From Pseudomonas sp. GD04091 (GTDB taxonomy: Bacteria; Pseudomonadota; Gammaproteobacteria; Pseudomonadales; Pseudomonadaceae), in the NCBI RefSeq assembly GCF_029836165.1, contig NZ_JAOEBG010000002.1, forward strand, positions 62,001 to 126,000: a DNA stretch of 64,000 bases, read 5' to 3'. The notes under the pieces are model-generated. The model was not told where the DNA came from. It saw only the letters and a program-made list of their open reading frames with translations, and made no database searches. Position numbers and translations under genes: made by a program. How positions within the stretch are numbered: position 1 is the first letter of the stretch; each line of letters opens with the position of its first letter. This document shows positions 47,819 through 56,536 of this stretch, piece by piece.

Positions 47819-49126
47819 ATGGACAAGCAGCATCCCCAGCAGCAGTGGCGCGAGGCGGTGGTCGCCTACGCCCAGGCCATCAATCGCTATGTCGCGCAGG
47901 GCCGCGCGCACGGCTGGGACGAACTCGAGGAACCCCAGGCACCTGCCACCGGCCACCTGCTCGATGCCTGGCGAGCCGCTCTGCTGGCCATCAACCAGCC
48001 CGGCATCGGCGAGCAGCAGCGCCAGCTGTTCCGCGAAGCCTGGCCCCCCGCGCACCTGCCCCTGGTGCCCCTGCTGGACGAACACGCCCAGGGCATCGGC
48101 CACCTGCTGTTGCTCGACGACGGCAGCCTGCTGGCCCGTATCGGCATGCCTTTCGACAAGGGCCAGGTGGTGCGCATCGACGATCACAGCGTCACACCGG
48201 TGATCGGTGTCGAGCATTTCGGCCGCTGCCCGCAACGACGCTACCATGCCCTGGCCAATGCCGAGGGCGTGCGCATCACCGATGGCTGGGGCGGGCCGCT
48301 GGTGGCGCGATTGGCCTGGCCCCATGGCCTGGAAGGGTTGCCGCCCGGCTACCCGTTCGAGCCACTGGACCTGCCACCGACACCCACCGCGCTGATCCCC
48401 TTCCCCGACGGCCAACGCGTGCTGCTGGTCAGCAGCGACGGCATCTTCGTGCTGGCCGCCGGCGGAGCGACCCGCCTGCTGCCCCGCGAGCAGACGATTG
48501 TCGCCGACCTGCGCCGCGGCATCGACCCGGACGATATCGCCCTGGAACTGGCCATGGAACATGCCGCCCTGTCGCCGGATGGTCGCCTGATCGCCCTGGG
48601 CGAACAGTGCGGGCGCCACCTGTTGCTCGACGCACAATTGCAGCCGTTGGCCGAAATCGAACCGGCCAGCGAATACCCGCACTTCGCCCTGTTCAATCGA
48701 CGCGGCGATCACCTGCTGCTCAACGCCTGCCATTTCTATCACGGCACTACCCTGGGCGTGGGCGTGGCCGACCTGGACGGCCAACACCAAGGCACGGACC
48801 CGCGCACGCTCTTGCTGCAGGACGGTGCACGCATCCACGCCGGTGTCGCTCGCGACGGCGAGTACATCGTCGGCGACGCCCAGGGCTACCTGCGCGCCTT
48901 CGGCGAGGATGGCCGCGAGCACTGGCAGCACTACCTCGGCTCGACCATCAGCGCCATGGACATCAGCGCCGATGGCAAGACCCTGGCGGTGGCCAGCCAC
49001 GCCGGGTTCATCTCGCTGGTCGCCCTCGACAGCGGGCGACCGGAGTGGCAGATCGGCACCGGCCCCCATGGCGAGGTGCGCCGCTGGGTGTGCTGGAAAG
49101 GCCTGGACGGGCCGCTGGCCTGGTGA
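47819..49126 (+). CDS. Hypothetical beta-propeller-like protein, 435 aa
   Basis: No exact family recognised. About residues 1-75 are helical (REAVVAYAQAINRYVAQGRA), and the rest is made of repeated beta-rich units of WD/PQQ-propeller type: HLLLLDDGSLLARIG, RVLLVSSDGIFVLA, AALSPDGRLIALGEQCG, ISADGKTLAVASHAGFISLV. No signal peptide, so probably cytoplasmic. AAGGAG lies 11 bases upstream. Convergent with the alcohol dehydrogenase gene, stops 12 bases apart. Confidence 0.68.
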   Translation: MDKQHPQQQWREAVVAYAQAINRYVAQGRAHGWDELEEPQAPATGHLLDAWRAALLAINQPGIGEQQRQLFREAWPPAHLPLVPLLDEHAQGIGHLLLLDDGSLLARIGMPFDKGQVVRIDDHSVTPVIGVEHFGRCPQRRYHALANAEGVRITDGWGGPLVARLAWPHGLEGLPPGYPFEPLDLPPTPTALIPFPDGQRVLLVSSDGIFVLAAGGATRLLPREQTIVADLRRGIDPDDIALELAMEHAALSPDGRLIALGEQCGRHLLLDAQLQPLAEIEPASEYPHFALFNRRGDHLLLNACHFYHGTTLGVGVADLDGQHQGTDPRTLLLQDGARIHAGVARDGEYIVGDAQGYLRAFGEDGREHWQHYLGSTISAMDISADGKTLAVASHAGFISLVALDSGRPEWQIGTGPHGEVRRWVCWKGLDGPLAW

Positions 49127-49138
49127 ACCCACACAACC

Positions 49139-50191
49139 TCAGGCCTTGAGCGTGGCCATGTCGATGACGAAGCGGTACTTCACGTCGCCGGCGATCATCC
49201 GCTCGTAGGCCTGGTTGATGTTGCGGATATCGAGCATCTCGATATCGCAGCCGATCCCGTGCTCGGCGCAAAAATCCAGCACTTCCTGGGTTTCGGCGAT
49301 GCCGCCGATCAGCGAGCCGGCCAGCACCCGGCGCTTGGTCACCAGGGTGGCCGCGTGCACCGGCGGGTCGACCGGCTCGATCAGGCCGACCAGGATGTGC
49401 ACGCCATCGAACTTCAAGGTTTCCAGGTAGGGGTTGAGGTCGTGCTGCACCGGAATGGTGTCGAGCAGGAAGTCGAAGCGGCCCGCCGCCGCACGCATCT
49501 GTTCGGGGTCGGTGGACACGATCACATGGTCGGCGCCCTGGCGATGGGCCTCCTCGGCTTTGGCGGCAGAACGGGTGAACAGGGTCACCTCGGCGCCCAG
49601 GGCCTTGGCGAGCTTGATGCCCATATGGCCCAGGCCGCCCATGCCGAGCACGCCCACCTTGTGCCCTGGACCTACGCCGTGGTGCCTGAGCGGCGAGTAG
49701 GTGGTGATGCCGGCGCAGAGGATCGGTGCCGCGCTGGGCAGGTCCATGCCCTCGGGAATGCGCAGAACGAAGTGCTCGCTGACCACGATGCTGCTGGAGT
49801 AGCCGCCCAGGGTGTTGCTGCCGTCGACCCGGTCGGGGGTGGCGTAGGTCTGGGTCGGGCCTTCCAGGCAGTACTGTTCCAGATCCTGGCGGCAGGCCTC
49901 GCAGTGGCGGCAGGAGTCGACCATGCAGCCGACACCGACCAGGTCGCCGACCTGGTAGCGGCTGACCTTCTCGCCCACCGCGGTGACCCGGCCGACGATC
50001 TCGTGGCCCGGCATCAGCGGGTACACGGCGATGCCCCACTCGTTGCGGGCCTGGTGGATATCGGAGTGGCACACGCCGCAGTAGAGGATCTCGATGGCGA
50101 CATCGTCGGCGCGCGGGCTGCGGCGCTGGAAAGTCATGGGGGCCAGGGGGCTGGTGGGGGACTGGGCGGCGTAACCGATGGCGGTGTACAT
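49139..50191 (-). CDS. Zinc-dependent NAD(P)-alcohol dehydrogenase (YahK/CAD-like)
   Basis: 350 residues from ATG 50191. Catalytic zinc Cys in YCGVCHSDIH near 37-46, PGHEIVGRV near 60-68, structural-zinc cysteines in DSCRHCEACRQDLEQYC near 92-108, and the nucleotide motif GMGGLGHMGIKLAK near 178-191. YahK-type enzymes reduce aldehydes with NADPH. Divergent from an AraC gene across a region containing direct repeats, which probably controls it. Confidence 0.9.
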   Translation of the reverse strand: MYTAIGYAAQSPTSPLAPMTFQRRSPRADDVAIEILYCGVCHSDIHQARNEWGIAVYPLMPGHEIVGRVTAVGEKVSRYQVGDLVGVGCMVDSCRHCEACRQDLEQYCLEGPTQTYATPDRVDGSNTLGGYSSSIVVSEHFVLRIPEGMDLPSAAPILCAGITTYSPLRHHGVGPGHKVGVLGMGGLGHMGIKLAKALGAEVTLFTRSAAKAEEAHRQGADHVIVSTDPEQMRAAAGRFDFLLDTIPVQHDLNPYLETLKFDGVHILVGLIEPVDPPVHAATLVTKRRVLAGSLIGGIAETQEVLDFCAEHGIGCDIEMLDIRNINQAYERMIAGDVKYRFVIDMATLKA

Positions 50192-50261
50192 ACGGGACCT
50201 CACTGAGTGAAACGGTTCAGGTTGCGCATTTTCCGCAGCCTGGCCACCCTCGCCCATCGCC

Positions 50262-50292
50262 GATTCTCCGGCATGCATGCCGGATTCTCCGG
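50262..50292. promoter_or_regulatory. Direct repeats and palindrome between alcohol dehydrogenase and AraC genes
   Basis: GATTCTCCGG occurs at 50262-50271 and 50283-50292, 21 bases apart (two helical turns), with a perfect 16-base palindrome CCGGCATGCATGCCGG between and overlapping them (50268-50283). This fits a two-half-site AraC-type binding region. Confidence 0.55.
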
Positions 50293-50368
50293 AAGTGTCC
50301 GCCCGCATCTGGCGCTGACGGGCCATTCTGCGAAGATGCCACTGTCCGATTCTCTGCCCAGGTAGACC

Positions 50369-51274
50369 ATGCACCTGACTCGCCACGTGGATGCCAACGC
50401 CACCCTCTGCTCATTGATCCGCAGCCTTGCCACACGCCCCGGGTTCGTCCCCACCGCCCTGCCCCAGGTGCAGGTGCTGACCTGGGATCACTATGTCGCC
50501 AGCAGCCCGCAGATCTACGAACCGAGCCTGATCATCCTCGCCCAGGGCAGCAAGCTGGCGCGCCTGGGGCCACGTACCCTGGAGTACGGCGCCGGGCATT
50601 ACCTGGTGCAGGCCCTGTCGGTGCCGTTCATGTGCGAAACCTTCGCCACCCCGCAGGCGCCGTTGCTGGGCGTGGCCGTGGACATCGACCGAGGGCTGCT
50701 CAGCGAACTGGTGCAGAGCATGAGCCTGGCCCCGGACGCCAGGGTGCAGGCACAGACGCCGCAATCGATGACCTCGGCGGTGCTGGATGCGGCGATGCGC
50801 GACAGTGTCGAGCGCCTGCTGCAGTGCCTGCAGGATCCACTGGACGCCAAGGTGCTAGGCCCGGCGCGGGTGCGCGAGGTGATCTACACCGCCCTGCGCG
50901 GCCCCCAGGCAGGCGTGCTGCGGGCACTGGTCGAGCAGCAGGGGCATTTCGCCCGGATCGCCGCCGCCCTCGCCTACCTGCGCGAACACTACGCCGAGCC
51001 GCTGGGCGTGGATGAGCTGGCCAGCCGGGCCAACATGAGCGTGTCGACCTTCCATGAACATTTCAAACGCTGCACCGACCTGGCACCGATGCAGTACCTC
51101 AAGCGTCTGCGCCTGCTCAAGGCGCAGCAGATGCTGATTGGCGAGGGCCTGGGTGTGGCCCAGGTGGCGCACCGCGTGGGCTACCAGAGCACATCGCAGT
51201 TCAGCCGCGAATACAAGCGCCAGTTCGACCGCAGCCCCGGGGAAGAACAGCCCTACCAGAGCCTGCCGGCCTAG
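50369..51274 (+). CDS. AraC-family regulator (AraC_N type)
   Basis: 301 residues. N-terminal sensor of the AraC_N family (PSLIILAQGSKLARLGPRTLEYGAG, near 51-75), C-terminal double HTH (GVDELASRANMSVSTFHEHFK and VAHRVGYQSTSQFSREYKRQF). This class usually regulates a neighbouring alcohol dehydrogenase or oxidoreductase, here the divergent zinc enzyme. Confidence 0.88.
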   Translation: MHLTRHVDANATLCSLIRSLATRPGFVPTALPQVQVLTWDHYVASSPQIYEPSLIILAQGSKLARLGPRTLEYGAGHYLVQALSVPFMCETFATPQAPLLGVAVDIDRGLLSELVQSMSLAPDARVQAQTPQSMTSAVLDAAMRDSVERLLQCLQDPLDAKVLGPARVREVIYTALRGPQAGVLRALVEQQGHFARIAAALAYLREHYAEPLGVDELASRANMSVSTFHEHFKRCTDLAPMQYLKRLRLLKAQQMLIGEGLGVAQVAHRVGYQSTSQFSREYKRQFDRSPGEEQPYQSLPA

Positions 51275-51281
51275 AGCCCGG

Positions 51282-51878
51282 TCACTGACGCAGCACCATC
51301 GCCACGATGGTCGCCTGCAACTCCTGCTTGGCCTGCGCGGCGGTCAGCTCACCGGCCGCCGCGGCCTGCGACAGCGCATCCGCCGCCCCCACCAGCACCC
51401 ACAGCCCGGCATCGCCGATCTGCCCACCCGGCGCGAACGGTGCCAGCGCCTGCCGGCACTTGTCCATGAATGGGCCGTCGTAACCCCGCTTCGACGCCTC
51501 CATCTCCGGCGAGCCGGCCAGCGCCGCGCTCACACCGGGAATCTCCCGGCCCTGGGTCGCCACACAGTCCACATAGGCCTCGGCGATCACCCTCGCACGC
51601 CCCGGCAGATCGGCCGAACAACCCGCCAATGCCGTGTCGAGCATGGCGGTCTGGCGTGCGTCGTACTCCTGGTACAGCGCCAGCAGCAAGCCATTGCGGG
51701 TTTCGAAGTGGTCATAAACCACCGGCTTGGTCACTCCGGCCTGCTCGGCCAGGCGGCCCAGGCTCAAGGCATCGGTGCCCTCATCGCGAACCAGTAGCCA
51801 GGCCACATCGAGCAACTGACGGCGGCGCTCCTCACGGGACAGGCGCTTGCGCGGGGCGTTCTTTTCATCGCTTGACAT
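51282..51878 (-). CDS. TetR-family regulator
   Basis: 198 residues. The HTH (LGRLAEQAGVTKPVVYDHFETRNGLLLALY) lies about residues 40-69. Divergent from a flavodoxin-fold oxidoreductase gene, with two GTAACTTAC repeats between their starts, so it probably represses that gene and itself. Ligand unknown; a quinone or related electrophile is plausible. Confidence 0.9.
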   Translation of the reverse strand: MSSDEKNAPRKRLSREERRRQLLDVAWLLVRDEGTDALSLGRLAEQAGVTKPVVYDHFETRNGLLLALYQEYDARQTAMLDTALAGCSADLPGRARVIAEAYVDCVATQGREIPGVSAALAGSPEMEASKRGYDGPFMDKCRQALAPFAPGGQIGDAGLWVLVGAADALSQAAAAGELTAAQAKQELQATIVAMVLRQ

Positions 51879-51894
51879 CGATTACCTACCAAAA

Positions 51895-51917
51895 GTAACT
51901 TACCAAGGGTAACTTAC
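51895..51917. promoter_or_regulatory. GTAACTTAC direct repeats in the TetR/oxidoreductase promoter
   Basis: Identical 9-base repeats at 51895-51903 and 51909-51917 lie 14 bases apart between the divergent genes. Likely TetR operator. Confidence 0.55.
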
Positions 51918-51971
51918 TGCGAGTATATAGCGCTCGCCATTGCTCTGCATCCCACTTTTGGAGAATCCGCC

Positions 51972-52595
51972 ATGCATGCCCTGATCGTCATCGGCCACCA
52001 CGACCCCGACTCCCTCACCCATGCCCTGGCCCGGCAGATTGCCGACGGCCTGCGGCAGGCCGGCCATACCAGCGAGTTCGCCGACCTGGGCCGCGAAGGC
52101 TTCGACCCCCGCTTCGGCCTGGCCGACCACGCCGTGCACCGGCGCCTGGGTGCGCCACCGGCCGACGTGCTGGCCGAGCAGGCACGCATCGAACGCGCCG
52201 ACACCCTGGTGCTGGTCTATCCCATCTACTGGTGGTCGTTGCCGGCCCTGCTCAAGGGCTGGGTCGAGCGGGTGTTCAGCAACGGCTGGGCCTTCGACTA
52301 TGCCGCCGATGGCAGCACCACCAAGCTGCTGCACGGCCTGACCGCGCATCTGGTCGGCGTGGCCGGTGCCGACGCCGGCACGTTCGAGCGGCACGGCTAT
52401 GGCGAAGCGATGCGCGTGCAGATCGAGCACGGGATCTTCGATTACTGCGGTGCCCAGGTATTGAGCTCGACCCTGCTGGACGACAGCGAAGGAGCCGATC
52501 CTGTGCGGCACCTGCAGACGGCGCGTCAATTGGGGGCAGCGCTGTTCGTTGAAACTGCGCATGCGCAATTGACACCTGCCGACTCAGTCGCCTGA
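51972..52595 (+). CDS. NAD(P)H dehydrogenase (quinone) family flavoprotein
   Basis: 207 residues with a flavodoxin-like fold: MHALIVIGHHDPDSLTHALA at the start and LVLVYPIYWWSLPALLKGWVERVF near 76-99, typical of the NQO1/MdaB/YwrO group. Reduces quinones or similar electrophiles with NAD(P)H, FMN or FAD bound. Controlled probably by the divergent TetR regulator. Confidence 0.87.
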   Translation: MHALIVIGHHDPDSLTHALARQIADGLRQAGHTSEFADLGREGFDPRFGLADHAVHRRLGAPPADVLAEQARIERADTLVLVYPIYWWSLPALLKGWVERVFSNGWAFDYAADGSTTKLLHGLTAHLVGVAGADAGTFERHGYGEAMRVQIEHGIFDYCGAQVLSSTLLDDSEGADPVRHLQTARQLGAALFVETAHAQLTPADSVA

Positions 52596-52634
52596 CAGCA
52601 TTCGCGGCGCCTGCTCAACGGGTGAACCCGCGAA

Positions 52635-52651
52635 CACCGGCAACGCCGGTG
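52635..52651. terminator. Small hairpin between convergent genes
   Basis: CACCGGC (52635-52641), loop AAC, GCCGGTG (52645-52651). A 7-bp GC stem between two convergent stop codons; no T-tract. Confidence 0.35.
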
Positions 52652-52675
52652 CCATCCACCACACAGGGCAATCGC

Positions 52676-53248
52676 CTACAACGGGCCAGCCCTGTGCACA
52701 CCGGCATCGTCCAGCCCCCATTGCGCCAAAGGCCAGTACCGGCCTTTGCGCGACTCGTAGAGCACGAAGCTGCGCGCCGTAAGGTGGAAGTCCGGCGCCA
52801 CTTGCGCCTCGGGCACCTGCGCCCGGAAATCCCGCGCCAGCGTCAGATGCGGCCGGTACTCCTTCGGCTGACCACCCACGGCCAACGGCAGCACCGCCTG
52901 CTGCAAGGCATACACCAGCTGACGCAAGGCGACAGGCACCTGCCCAGGCTCCAGTACCAGCGCGCTCGCACGCTGCCAGACCTGCAGACGGTCGAGCGGC
53001 AAGCGCAACGGCGCCTGGGGCCGCTTGAGGCGATCGATGGCGGCACAGATCGCTGGAACCTGGCTTGGGTCCACATCGCCGAGGAACAGCAAGGTGACAT
53101 GAAAATTCTCCGCCGGCACCGGCTTGCCGCTGCGCAGGCCCAGCCCGCGCCGCCATTGCGCCAGGGCCCGGCACTGCGCCTGGCCGACCGGCAAGGCGAA
53201 GAACAGGCGCTTGAAAGGGGCGCCGCTGGGGCGCGCGTCCTGAATCAT
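52676..53248 (-). CDS. thpR: RNA 2',3'-cyclic phosphodiesterase (ThpR/LigT)
   Basis: 190 residues of the 2H phosphoesterase superfamily. The two HxT motifs are H50-V-T52 (HVTLLFLG) and H134-L-T136 (HLTLARD). The enzyme opens 2',3'-cyclic phosphates on RNA ends; the archaeal and E. coli relatives also show ligase activity in vitro. Monocistronic, divergent from lpxO. Confidence 0.9.
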   Translation of the reverse strand: MIQDARPSGAPFKRLFFALPVGQAQCRALAQWRRGLGLRSGKPVPAENFHVTLLFLGDVDPSQVPAICAAIDRLKRPQAPLRLPLDRLQVWQRASALVLEPGQVPVALRQLVYALQQAVLPLAVGGQPKEYRPHLTLARDFRAQVPEAQVAPDFHLTARSFVLYESRKGRYWPLAQWGLDDAGVHRAGPL

Positions 53249-53455
53249 GTGAAGCTCTCCCTGGCAGCGGTCGAAACACTCATCACAAGGTAAAAAGGCT
53301 ACATCAGGCTGTTGAAACGTTTACGCAAGCTATCAGCCATTGCACCTAAGTCGGCCAGATAAGACGTAACAATAAGTACAAACCCGGCCCACGATTGTTT
53401 ATGCTGGCGGGCTTACGCCATGGCGCATGGCCATTTTTTCGACAAGTAAACGTCC
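53249..53455. other. Divergent thpR/lpxO promoter region
   Basis: 207 bases without a gene. It contains TTGAAACGTTTACG near 53312-53325, one arm of which resembles the FruR/Cra-type site of Pseudomonas. The segment near lpxO is AT-rich. No firm -35/-10 assignment. Confidence 0.35.
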
Positions 53456-54355
53456 ATGAAAATTGCACTCGTACTGATCTTCGTCCTTTCGATCGCCTAC
53501 GTTCACCTGCGCGGACGGGTTCGTCACAAGCTGACCCGCCAGCTGGGCGACCACTCCAGTTTCCTGGCGCCGGTCAACGCCTTCCTCTACCTGTTCTCCA
53601 GGCACCCGGCCAAGCCATACCTGCCGGTCGAGGCCTTCCCCGAGCTGCAGCCGCTGCAGGATCACTGGCAGGAAATCCGCGAGGAAGCCCAGCAACTGCT
53701 GCATGCCGGCGAGATCAAGAAGTCCGCCAACTACGACGATGTGGGCTTCAACTCGTTCTTCAAGACCGGCTGGAAGCGCTTCTACCTGAAGTGGTACGGC
53801 GAGAGCCACCCTTCGGCGATGACCCTGTGCCCGCGCACCACCGAACTGCTAAAGGGCATCGGCACGGTCAAGGCGGCGATGTTCGCCACCCTGCCGCCGG
53901 GCGCCAAGCTGGTGCGCCACCGCGACCCTTACGCCGGCTCCTACCGCTACCACCTGGGCCTGGACACGCCCAACGACGATGGCTGCTACATCGACGTGGA
54001 TGGCGAGAAGTACTCCTGGCGCGACGGCCAGGGCGTGGTGTTCGACGAGACCTACATCCACTACGCGGCCAACACCACCGAGCACAACCGCATCATCCTG
54101 TTCTGCGACGTCGAGCGCCCGCTCAAGTACCGCTGGGCGACCGCCTTCAATCGCTGGTTCAGCCGCAACGTCATGGCCGCCGCCGCCGCGCCCAACGATG
54201 CCAACGACAAGACCGGTGGCATCAACCGCCTGTTCACCCGCATCTACAAGATCCGCGAACGCGGCAAGGCGATGAAGAAACGCAACCGTACCCGCTACTA
54301 CCTGGAGAAGTGGGCCGTGGTCGCGGCGCTGGTGCTGGTGTTCATCTACATCTGA
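53456..54355 (+). CDS. lpxO: Lipid A hydroxylase LpxO (Fe(II)/2-oxoglutarate dioxygenase)
   Basis: 299 residues, the same length as Pseudomonas LpxO. Hydrophobic helices at both ends (residues 1-18 and about 284-299) flank an aspartyl/asparaginyl-hydroxylase-type domain with iron ligands H155-x-D157 and H202 and the oxoglutarate-binding region EHNRIILF. It adds a 2-hydroxyl group to secondary acyl chains of lipid A at the inner membrane, changing resistance to host or environmental peptides. Monocistronic. Confidence 0.92.
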   Translation: MKIALVLIFVLSIAYVHLRGRVRHKLTRQLGDHSSFLAPVNAFLYLFSRHPAKPYLPVEAFPELQPLQDHWQEIREEAQQLLHAGEIKKSANYDDVGFNSFFKTGWKRFYLKWYGESHPSAMTLCPRTTELLKGIGTVKAAMFATLPPGAKLVRHRDPYAGSYRYHLGLDTPNDDGCYIDVDGEKYSWRDGQGVVFDETYIHYAANTTEHNRIILFCDVERPLKYRWATAFNRWFSRNVMAAAAAPNDANDKTGGINRLFTRIYKIRERGKAMKKRNRTRYYLEKWAVVAALVLVFIYI

Positions 54356-54365
54356 TCTGGCCGAC

Positions 54366-54399
54366 CGAAAGTGACCGGCCACATGGCCGCTCACTTTCG
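54366..54399 (+). terminator. Stem-loop after lpxO
   Basis: CGAAAGTGA (54366-54374) and TCACTTTCG (54391-54399) are perfect 9-base arms and an inner CGGCCA/TGGCCG stem extends it. Followed by TTGAGGG; likely a terminator. Confidence 0.55.
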
Positions 54400-54509
54400 T
54401 TGAGGGCACAGGTTGCCAGGCGCCATGGACCTATCATTTTTGCCAGTTGTGATGAGTGCTTGCCTCTCATTAGTGTGAAAGCACTCGACAACTGATGAGG
54501 AAATGGGCC

Positions 54510-54971
54510 ATGAGCAATGCCTTCAAAACTGCCTACTTCGAACTTGCGTTTTCGTTCGGACGTGTCACAGGAACTCTAAAACCGGCGCTCCACGAACACC
54601 ATGAGCAGTTGCAGGCCACCTCCGCCTTTCTCGAGTTCCTTCCCGCCGAAAGTGACGAGGATGACGAGGATGACGATGTGTATGTGTTTCATGGCTATCA
54701 GTTCATCGAGACGTCACCCGAGTTGAAGGCACAAGGCATCCGTCTCTATCTGACCACTGAGGGCCACGTAACATCGGCTTGCGTGCTGCGAAATGATCAG
54801 TTGTTCTATGCCGATGAGGATAGGATTGATGTCGAAGTCACGAAATGGCAGCCGCAGCACGGGGTATTCAACGCAACGTTCAATATCGAAGCTCCCGGCC
54901 ACCGGAATGTTCTACACACCGTTGCCGGGAATCTCTCGCTGGGACGCTGGGATCTACTGATCGTCGACTGA
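54510..54971 (+). CDS. Hypothetical acidic protein, 153 aa
   Basis: From ATG 54510 (MSNAFKTAYFELAFSFGRVT), with GAGGAAA at the proper distance; an ATG at 54495 overlaps that site. Residues about 47-57 are almost all Asp/Glu (SDEDDEDDDVYVF). The rest alternates beta-like segments (RVTGTLKPALHEH, HGVFNATFNIEAPG). No signal peptide, no known family. The codon use is less GC-rich than its neighbours, hinting at recent arrival. Confidence 0.6.
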   Translation: MSNAFKTAYFELAFSFGRVTGTLKPALHEHHEQLQATSAFLEFLPAESDEDDEDDDVYVFHGYQFIETSPELKAQGIRLYLTTEGHVTSACVLRNDQLFYADEDRIDVEVTKWQPQHGVFNATFNIEAPGHRNVLHTVAGNLSLGRWDLLIVD

Positions 54972-55135
54972 CGGCGCACGCGCCCAGCACGTCGCAAGGC
55001 CGTTACCGGCCTGCCGCAGTGAGAGGGGATGTCAGACACTGTCGATGTTTCCCTCTTCCACCCACGTCTCACCTCACTGCCTACCATATCGACTAGCCTG
55101 AAAGCTCCTGTTGCCAACCAGACAAGGTGAAGACG

Positions 55136-55480
55136 ATGAGCATGATGGACTGGGACGCCTACCGTAAGCAGTTGATGGCCGGCATCGGCGATCTCAAGCA
55201 CCTCTCCCCCGACACCGTGGCCGGCTACGTGACCGCCAGCGGCGTCGGGGCCAAGACCAACCACCTGGATGCCAAGACCCGTGAGCTGATCTCCCTGGCG
55301 GTGGCCGTGACCACCCGCTGCGACGGCTGCATCGCCGTGCATTCGCAGCAGGCAGTCAAGCATGGCGCCAGCCGCGAGGAAATCGCCGAGGCCCTGGGCG
55401 TGGCGGTGGCGATGAATGCCGGCGCCGCCCTGGTGTATTCGGCCCGAGCCCTGGATGCGGTGGGCAAGGCCAACGGCTGA
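55136..55480 (+). CDS. Carboxymuconolactone-decarboxylase/AhpD-like protein
   Basis: 114 residues from ATG 55136 with AGGTGA upstream; a GTG at 55127 is possible. The CMD motif is TTRCDGCIAVHSQQAVKHGASREE near 63-86, including the CxxC and His of AhpD-type proteins, which act in peroxide defence or redox reactions. Small size suggests an oligomer. The single-gene unit precedes a GNAT gene by 77 bases. Confidence 0.88.
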   Translation: MSMMDWDAYRKQLMAGIGDLKHLSPDTVAGYVTASGVGAKTNHLDAKTRELISLAVAVTTRCDGCIAVHSQQAVKHGASREEIAEALGVAVAMNAGAALVYSARALDAVGKANG

Positions 55481-55557
55481 GGACAATTCCGGCGCCGCCC
55501 TTGCACGGCGGCGCCGCCCCCACCAGACTTGGCGACCCAGCCCGCGCAGGAACCGCC

Positions 55558-56127
55558 ATGATCCACATTCGCCCCATGACCCCTGAAGACTTCGAGCGCT
55601 TCTGGCCCACCTTCCAGGCCATCGTCCAGGCCCGCCAGACCTACGCCTTCGACCCTGCCATCGACTTCGAGCAAGCCCGCACGCTATGGCTGCACACGCC
55701 CCTGCGCACGCTGGTGGCCGAGCAGGATGGCGAACTGCTCGGCTCGTACTTCCTCAAGGCCAACGCCGCCGGCCCCGGCGGGCACGTGGGCAACTGCGGC
55801 TACATGGTCTGCGCGAACGCCCGTGGCCGCGGCGTGGCCAGGCTGATGTGCGAACACTCGCAGAAACTCGCCCGCCAGGAGGGCTTCCTGGCCCTGCAGT
55901 TCAACTCGGTGGTGGCGACCAACGAGGTGGCGGTGGCGCTGTGGCACAAGCTTGGTTTCGAGACGGTCGGGCGCCTGCCCAAGGCGTATCGACATGCCGA
56001 GCTGGGCCTGGTGGACAGCCTGGTGATGTACAAGTGGCTGGCCGACGAGCCGGTGGTAGAGAAGCCGGCGCTGCTGATCGGGCGCAAGAACATCGAAGCT
56101 CGGGTCTCGCGCCGCCGCGGGCGCTGA
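55558..56127 (+). CDS. GNAT-family N-acetyltransferase
   Basis: 189 residues from ATG 55558 (MIHIRPMTPEDFERFWPTFQ), AGGA upstream. The acetyl-CoA motif is GYMVCANARGRGVARLMCEHS near 80-100, and ATNEVAVALWHKLGFETVGR near 120-139 is motif B. The C-terminal 25 residues (GRKNIEARVSRRRGR) are basic and outside the usual fold. Acceptor unknown. Confidence 0.87.
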   Translation: MIHIRPMTPEDFERFWPTFQAIVQARQTYAFDPAIDFEQARTLWLHTPLRTLVAEQDGELLGSYFLKANAAGPGGHVGNCGYMVCANARGRGVARLMCEHSQKLARQEGFLALQFNSVVATNEVAVALWHKLGFETVGRLPKAYRHAELGLVDSLVMYKWLADEPVVEKPALLIGRKNIEARVSRRRGR

Positions 56128-56228
56128 GTGCACGGTGCGCGCCAAACACCTCTGGATCGCTGCTTCGACAGTTGTTCCGGCCCACTCGAACGATTGACTC
56201 CCCCGCCATTCGATGGTCAGATGCGCGC

Positions 56229-56416
56229 CAGTTTCAGGTGTCCTGCGCCGCCGCGCGCAGGGTGAAACGGGAAGCCGGTGCGTCGTTGTCACGACTAGTC
56301 CGGCGCTGCCCCCGCAACGGTAAGCGAGCGAGCCCTTCGACAGACCACTGTGCGCATGCATGGGAAGGTGAAGGCCTCATGACCCTCGCAAGCCCGGAGA
56401 CCGGCCTGATGCTTCA
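56229..56416 (+). ncRNA. Cobalamin riboswitch
   Basis: The conserved order is visible: GGTGTCCTGCGC, AGGGTGAAACGGGAAGCCGGTG-like helix, AGTCCGGCGCTGCCCCCGCAACGG-type core, a B12-box segment (GACAGACCACTG near 56340-56351) and the closing GGAAGGTG...GGAGACCGGCCTG. It lies in the 409-base gap before a TonB-dependent receptor gene. Adenosylcobalamin binding should shut that gene. The remaining 120 bases to the ATG probably hold the expression platform. Confidence 0.9.
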
Positions 56417-56536
56417 CTTGGCAACCCGCGGTGGGCGGGCGCAGGCCGGTATTCGCGCGCGCGCCTGCGTGCGTGGGTCGCTCGTCCATGCGTTGTTTCC
56501 ACCGGGATCCATTCATTCCTGCAGCAGTGGAACGAC

